From a virus, in the IMG/VR virus record IMGVR_UViG_3300037189_029591, positions 1 to 20,414 of that record: a DNA stretch of 20,414 nucleotides, one strand, 5' to 3'. The translations under genes were made by a program, and so were the position numbers. Positions 16,653-20,414 of this stretch are shown piece by piece (the stretch's first letter is position 1; each line of letters opens with the position of its first letter). The notes under the pieces were generated by a model that had not been told where the DNA came from, did not search any database, and saw nothing but the letters and a program-made list of their open reading frames with translations.

Positions 16653-19600
16653 ATGGCTAGTACCAATAGATTTATAGAAGAGAATATACCCAATTCTATA
16701 ACTTCAAAAAATCAAGAAACAGTTGTACTAGACAGTAGTCATCCGTTTTCTTTTGTTAGGTGGGTTGAATACAACAAAATATTATTCACTAACATTTCTG
16801 ACTTATTACAAAGATATCAAAATTATGTAACTACTTGGTATGAAAAAAAGAATGAAAAACCTGTTGTTGAATCAATAACAATTAAAGATTTGTATTTAAA
16901 TCTTATAAATGAAGTTATTATAAATTATACTACTTCTGATGAGAAACGATTCTTAAAAAACATTGATCCAACTAATCCTAGAGACTTGGCCATTGCTGTG
17001 CCATTTTTTGCTGGCAAAGTAAAAGATATTTGCTTGTACTATGCAACATTAAGAGACAAGCTACCCAATACAGTAGTAGAGTATAATTTAAAAGGCAGTA
17101 ACTATGGTCTTGAGAGTTTGATTTATAATGAAATTTCCAAAACATTAGAAGCTCAAGACATAGTAGATCTCATCAAGACCATTAATCTTTCAGTTTCTTC
17201 TGTGCGTAATAGTATCATAGTAGAAATTGAAGACATATATGACCAATATAGAAATTACTTAGATGTGGGTACACTACCAGCTTCTGCATATGATGCCGGT
17301 ACAGGGTTTAGAGGAGAATATTTTGATTTCAATACCTCTCAAATAAATCCCAAACTGTATTTAGATTTTGACCAAGCCATAATAGATGCAATTAAAAGTT
17401 ATCCTTTTTATCTAATTCAATTAGGTGATAACTTTTCAATAAACTATAATGTAAATAATAACAATTTAAACTTCTTAAAAGATAGAGATTTTGTAAATTT
17501 AATAAACGATGCTTCAGATAGTAATTTAAATTTAAATACAGAAGCTTCATTAACAAAGAAGTTTATAGGCACTGACTACTACTATATTTCAACAGGCAGT
17601 ACTGGTACTAATTATGTTTCAGGTGTGTTATTTGCTGCTGACAGTCCATTTGCAAATTATTTGAACAAAAACACGCCCACAGTTGCTGCAGTTCCTAGTC
17701 TTGATTTTCTTGCAACTGCAAAAAACTTAGGATTGTTTTTTAAGCCAGATAAAATTGGTCTTCTAACATTTGTAAATTTTAGTTTCACACATTCATTATG
17801 CACAGTAAATCTTTCTTCTAATAGTCTTTATATATTTCCAGACCCTGATTTGTATGGTAAGGTATCCGGCAATACAAAGCAAGAACAATACTCACCATTA
17901 ACGTTCACTGAAAATTCTGATATAATAAAAACCGATTACACAAACAGTTTTAAATTTGGTGAAGTATTTAATGATCCTTTAGTACCCACCATGCGAGGTT
18001 ATCAAAGCCGTGAACAGACATTAAACTACTCTGATCAAGGATTATCTAGATACATAGATCCTCAAGAATTTTTTGCAAGTTTTAAAAAAGACATTTGGGC
18101 AAATCAAGACACTTACCCATTAATACCAGCAATAGAATTTCCAATAGATAAGAGAGTAGCATCTCTTCTCACATTTAATAACAAAACTGTTGTGCAATAC
18201 AAGTCTGATGTGTATGGAAACGGCTATGGATTATACAAAATAATAGGACCACCCAAGGATACAGCAGATAGTATCAGAGCCTTGGAAAGATCTAAAGTAT
18301 CTAGAGATTGTAAAATTTTAGATGGTTATTTGTTTTATGATAATGAGCAGGGATACAATTTTAATTATGAAACAAATATTCCAGAATCAGGTTATACTTA
18401 CTCAGGAGTAATACTCAAAACAGTAAACAATATTCCTCCAGGTTCTGGCTATTATACACCTGGTCCTGCACTATCTGCAACATCACCTTTGAGTGCATCT
18501 GCATATAATAATGGAATACCAGAATTTAATCTTAATATACTGCCTGCATATGTAGACTCTTATAGATTTCAACCAGATAATTTTTGCTCAGACTATTCAA
18601 AAACCGCATTTGATTGTAATATCAGAGATGGGTTCACTTTTGTTGCTCCTAATTCTACATTACTTGTAGATTACCCTTCTGATAATTCTGATTTTAATCC
18701 AGAAACTTCACAAGTTTATTATGATATTTTAGTTGATGGTGGTGTCAATCCATTAGGACCAGGGTACCGAGCTACCTTTGCATATCAAGGTACTTTCTTA
18801 TTTGCGCCACCTCTCTCATCTGCCCAGTATAATGGAAGTTTCTTTGTGGTGAGTAGTTTCTCTGATTTAACTGAACCTTGTGTGGATGTTGTTGAAAATC
18901 AATCAGGATTGTTCCTCAACAATTATTACTATGATGTACTGCAGCCAGTTGGTAAAACTACTGCTGATACCACACAATATGAAAATGCAGAAAGAAAAAC
19001 AATATATGAAACAAAATTTGAAACTTATGGTGATTTCTATTATAGAAATGCTAACTCAACCATAATTGCGCCTGTTTCTACTGCCTTGTCTGGTATTTTA
19101 ATTAAATTTTCTAATGATATTATAAATGAAATAGGTAATAAATTAATTAACTTTGATTTGTATTACGATTTTATACAATTTGAAACAGAAAATTATTTAA
19201 TTTTTGATAAAATTGAATACAATTATGCAACCGAACTCATAAGAGGTTCTTCTACTAATGAGCTGTTTATTAAAAGAGGTGAACACAAGAATTTTGAAAA
19301 AATTTCAACTGTATGGTTTAATGAAAAAGAAAATGAGCTTGTTTTTGCTGCTACCACTCTTGCTCCTTTGGTTAGTACATCTAATAAGAAAATAATATAT
19401 CCTACCATATACTCTCTCAACTTAAACCAACCAAAAATTACACAAATCTATCCTGTGAATGTTGTTACTGAATTTGACTTGTATGATTTTTCACTCATAT
19501 CGGCCAATCTCAATATTGAAATAGTTTCCATTGATAAGCCTTTAATGACATACAGCAGTGAAACTGGCTTTTATAGCTTAACATATTTGGCAAGAGATAC

Positions 19601-19808
19601 TTCTGACTTATTTTATGTGTTTGTCACATCATTTAAATATCTAAACGGTGTATTAAGTAACATAACAACTCTTATGTACAAGCCTGATGTGGATGTTCTT
19701 CATAATAATTTTAATGATTTGCCTGAAGATTGGAGTTTCCGAACTTATACCACTGTAGGAAGCAGTGCAGGCACAGTTATAGGAGGCGAATTCACTTTCG
19801 GCGCATAA
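16653..19808 (+). CDS. Large virion structural protein of unknown function (1051 residues)
   Basis: Not recognised. The N-terminal 200 residues are helical and charged (RWVEYNKILFTNISDLLQRY, LYYATLRDKLP, KTLEAQDIVDLIKTINLSVS) and may be the baseplate-docking part. Residues about 200-1050 look β-rich, with high Asn, Tyr, Ser and Asp, typical of phage tail proteins. Two similar modules are visible: DCKILDGYLF (from 552), followed by PPGSGYYTPGP, and DCNIRDGFTF (from 654), followed by PLGPGYRATF. This suggests an internal duplication about 100 residues apart. The last residues (GGEFTFGA) are a Gly-rich β-end. There is no enzyme motif or signal peptide. It is followed after 1 nt by the LRR-like gene, so the two are coupled. 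A peripheral baseplate or fibre-attachment role is inferred from size, composition and location after the gp7-position protein. Confidence 0.7.
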   Translation: MASTNRFIEENIPNSITSKNQETVVLDSSHPFSFVRWVEYNKILFTNISDLLQRYQNYVTTWYEKKNEKPVVESITIKDLYLNLINEVIINYTTSDEKRFLKNIDPTNPRDLAIAVPFFAGKVKDICLYYATLRDKLPNTVVEYNLKGSNYGLESLIYNEISKTLEAQDIVDLIKTINLSVSSVRNSIIVEIEDIYDQYRNYLDVGTLPASAYDAGTGFRGEYFDFNTSQINPKLYLDFDQAIIDAIKSYPFYLIQLGDNFSINYNVNNNNLNFLKDRDFVNLINDASDSNLNLNTEASLTKKFIGTDYYYISTGSTGTNYVSGVLFAADSPFANYLNKNTPTVAAVPSLDFLATAKNLGLFFKPDKIGLLTFVNFSFTHSLCTVNLSSNSLYIFPDPDLYGKVSGNTKQEQYSPLTFTENSDIIKTDYTNSFKFGEVFNDPLVPTMRGYQSREQTLNYSDQGLSRYIDPQEFFASFKKDIWANQDTYPLIPAIEFPIDKRVASLLTFNNKTVVQYKSDVYGNGYGLYKIIGPPKDTADSIRALERSKVSRDCKILDGYLFYDNEQGYNFNYETNIPESGYTYSGVILKTVNNIPPGSGYYTPGPALSATSPLSASAYNNGIPEFNLNILPAYVDSYRFQPDNFCSDYSKTAFDCNIRDGFTFVAPNSTLLVDYPSDNSDFNPETSQVYYDILVDGGVNPLGPGYRATFAYQGTFLFAPPLSSAQYNGSFFVVSSFSDLTEPCVDVVENQSGLFLNNYYYDVLQPVGKTTADTTQYENAERKTIYETKFETYGDFYYRNANSTIIAPVSTALSGILIKFSNDIINEIGNKLINFDLYYDFIQFETENYLIFDKIEYNYATELIRGSSTNELFIKRGEHKNFEKISTVWFNEKENELVFAATTLAPLVSTSNKKIIYPTIYSLNLNQPKITQIYPVNVVTEFDLYDFSLISANLNIEIVSIDKPLMTYSSETGFYSLTYLARDTSDLFYVFVTSFKYLNGVLSNITTLMYKPDVDVLHNNFNDLPEDWSFRTYTTVGSSAGTVIGGEFTFGA

Positions 19809-19809
19809 C

Positions 19810-20414
19810 ATGGCATTTGTAACACTAGCAACCACCACAACAACAGGCTTAACAGCTCTATCATCTTATTTTATACCTGTTGATAGCACACAATATGCAG
19901 GTCAACCTTATAGTATAGTTAACTTTGTTTCTGGCTCTGATTATTATGTTGAAGGTAATCAATATACTTCTAATAATGAATTAAAAATAAATAATGCATC
20001 ATCAAAACTAAACAATGTTAGATGGATTATAGGTGGAGCAGGATACAGTGATTGGTTTCCTTGGGCTACCGGTGAATCCAAAGCAACAACCATAAATTTT
20101 GCTCTTTTTCCTAACCTATCATCAATAAATTACGAAAGTAATAATAATTTAAATACCATGGATTTGCGTGGCCTTCCCATGAAGGGTATAGGCATGTGGG
20201 GCGCTGGTCCATTAAGCGCTTTCTATATTACCAATATTCAATGGTGGAATGGCGGAGGTTATGGTTTTATAGACATGAGACAGTCTTCACTAAGCACTGT
20301 TAATATATCTGGTTGCAGGGTCAACAACATGAATTTCTCTGATAATCAACTTTCTGCTTTTGATTTCAAACTGGGTAATGATAATAAAGCCGCAGAAGCG
20401 CGTAATGTTTCTGT
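19810..20414 (+). CDS. Leucine-rich-repeat-like virion protein, 3'-truncated by window end
   Basis: An open frame starts with the ATG at 19810, one base after the previous stop, and runs 201 codons to the window edge without a stop. The first 90 residues are Thr/Ser/Tyr/Asn-rich (MAFVTLATTTTTGLTALSSY). From about residue 95 a leucine-rich-repeat-like cadence appears: FPNLSSINYESNNNLNTMDL, then LRGLP, SLSTVNISGCRVNNMNFSDN and QLSAFDFKLG. Hydrophobic positions recur with Asn in the turn, but spacing is irregular and Phe/Ile/Met replace many leucines. Such solenoids commonly bind proteins or sugars, so a surface-exposed adhesin is plausible for a gene directly behind a large tail protein. No Shine-Dalgarno at usable distance and no late box are seen, so it likely depends on coupling to the 1051-residue gene. 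The LRR call is tentative. Confidence 0.6.
   Translation, partial: MAFVTLATTTTTGLTALSSYFIPVDSTQYAGQPYSIVNFVSGSDYYVEGNQYTSNNELKINNASSKLNNVRWIIGGAGYSDWFPWATGESKATTINFALFPNLSSINYESNNNLNTMDLRGLPMKGIGMWGAGPLSAFYITNIQWWNGGGYGFIDMRQSSLSTVNISGCRVNNMNFSDNQLSAFDFKLGNDNKAAEARNVS

Noticed and set aside
19781-19786. AGGAGG near the end of the 1051-residue gene
   Set aside because: It lies 23 nt before the ATG at 19810, too far to act as a Shine-Dalgarno; it reflects Gly codons.
1-20414. tRNA genes, insertion sequences, attachment sites and integrase
   Set aside because: No cloverleaf-like segment, transposase motif or flanking repeat was seen by reading; coding is nearly continuous and no gene-free stretch exceeds 100 bases.

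Overview
The window reads as part of the virion (tail and baseplate) region of a large, AT-rich, T4-like contractile-tailed phage. The evidence is a run of genes matching T4 baseplate families in near-T4 logic, a T4-size gp44-type clamp-loader ATPase, a trimeric dUTPase, and T4-type late promoter boxes (TATAAATA and close variants). The proteins recall aquatic T4-like phages, but the host cannot be identified. There is no tRNA, rRNA, CRISPR array, integrase or insertion sequence, and coding is nearly continuous.

Layout. Positions 1-5652 (plus strand) hold the 3' end of a probable tape-measure gene, a gp48/gp54-like tube-baseplate junction protein, a gp53-like wedge protein with a LysM-like segment, a gp27-like hub protein, and a 457-residue unknown protein with a Thr-rich linker. 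A 165-residue unknown follows at 5664-6161. Positions 6158-8644 are a mixed-strand island: a minus-strand gene with possible small-terminase (gp16) character, a plus-strand pair (dUTPase and gp44-like clamp loader), and a minus-strand conserved-looking protein that overlaps the clamp-loader gene tail to tail. Positions 8705-20414 (plus) hold gp25-like and gp6-like wedge genes, a 1754-residue multidomain protein in the gp7 position, a 102-residue unknown, a 1051-residue unknown, and the start of an LRR-like protein cut by the window end.

How the genes work together. The plus-strand late genes would build the end of the tail tube, the hub and the wedges, then large peripheral proteins that probably display receptor-binding or accessory domains. 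The dUTPase and clamp loader serve nucleotide and DNA metabolism. In T4 the clamp loaded by gp44/gp62 also activates late transcription, so this replication gene may link to expression of its late neighbours.

Most notable signals: (1) late-promoter-like boxes (NATAAATA or one-mismatch forms) stand 5-6 nt before the ATG at the head of six transcription units, with none at tightly coupled internal genes. By T4 geometry this puts the transcript start on or next to the ATG, suggesting leaderless late mRNAs. (2) The 1754-residue protein combines a PKD domain, an NHL/Vgb-like propeller, a conserved helical domain, two Pro-Thr linkers encoded by unstable-looking hexanucleotide-type repeats, and a terminal seven-repeat RCC1-like propeller.
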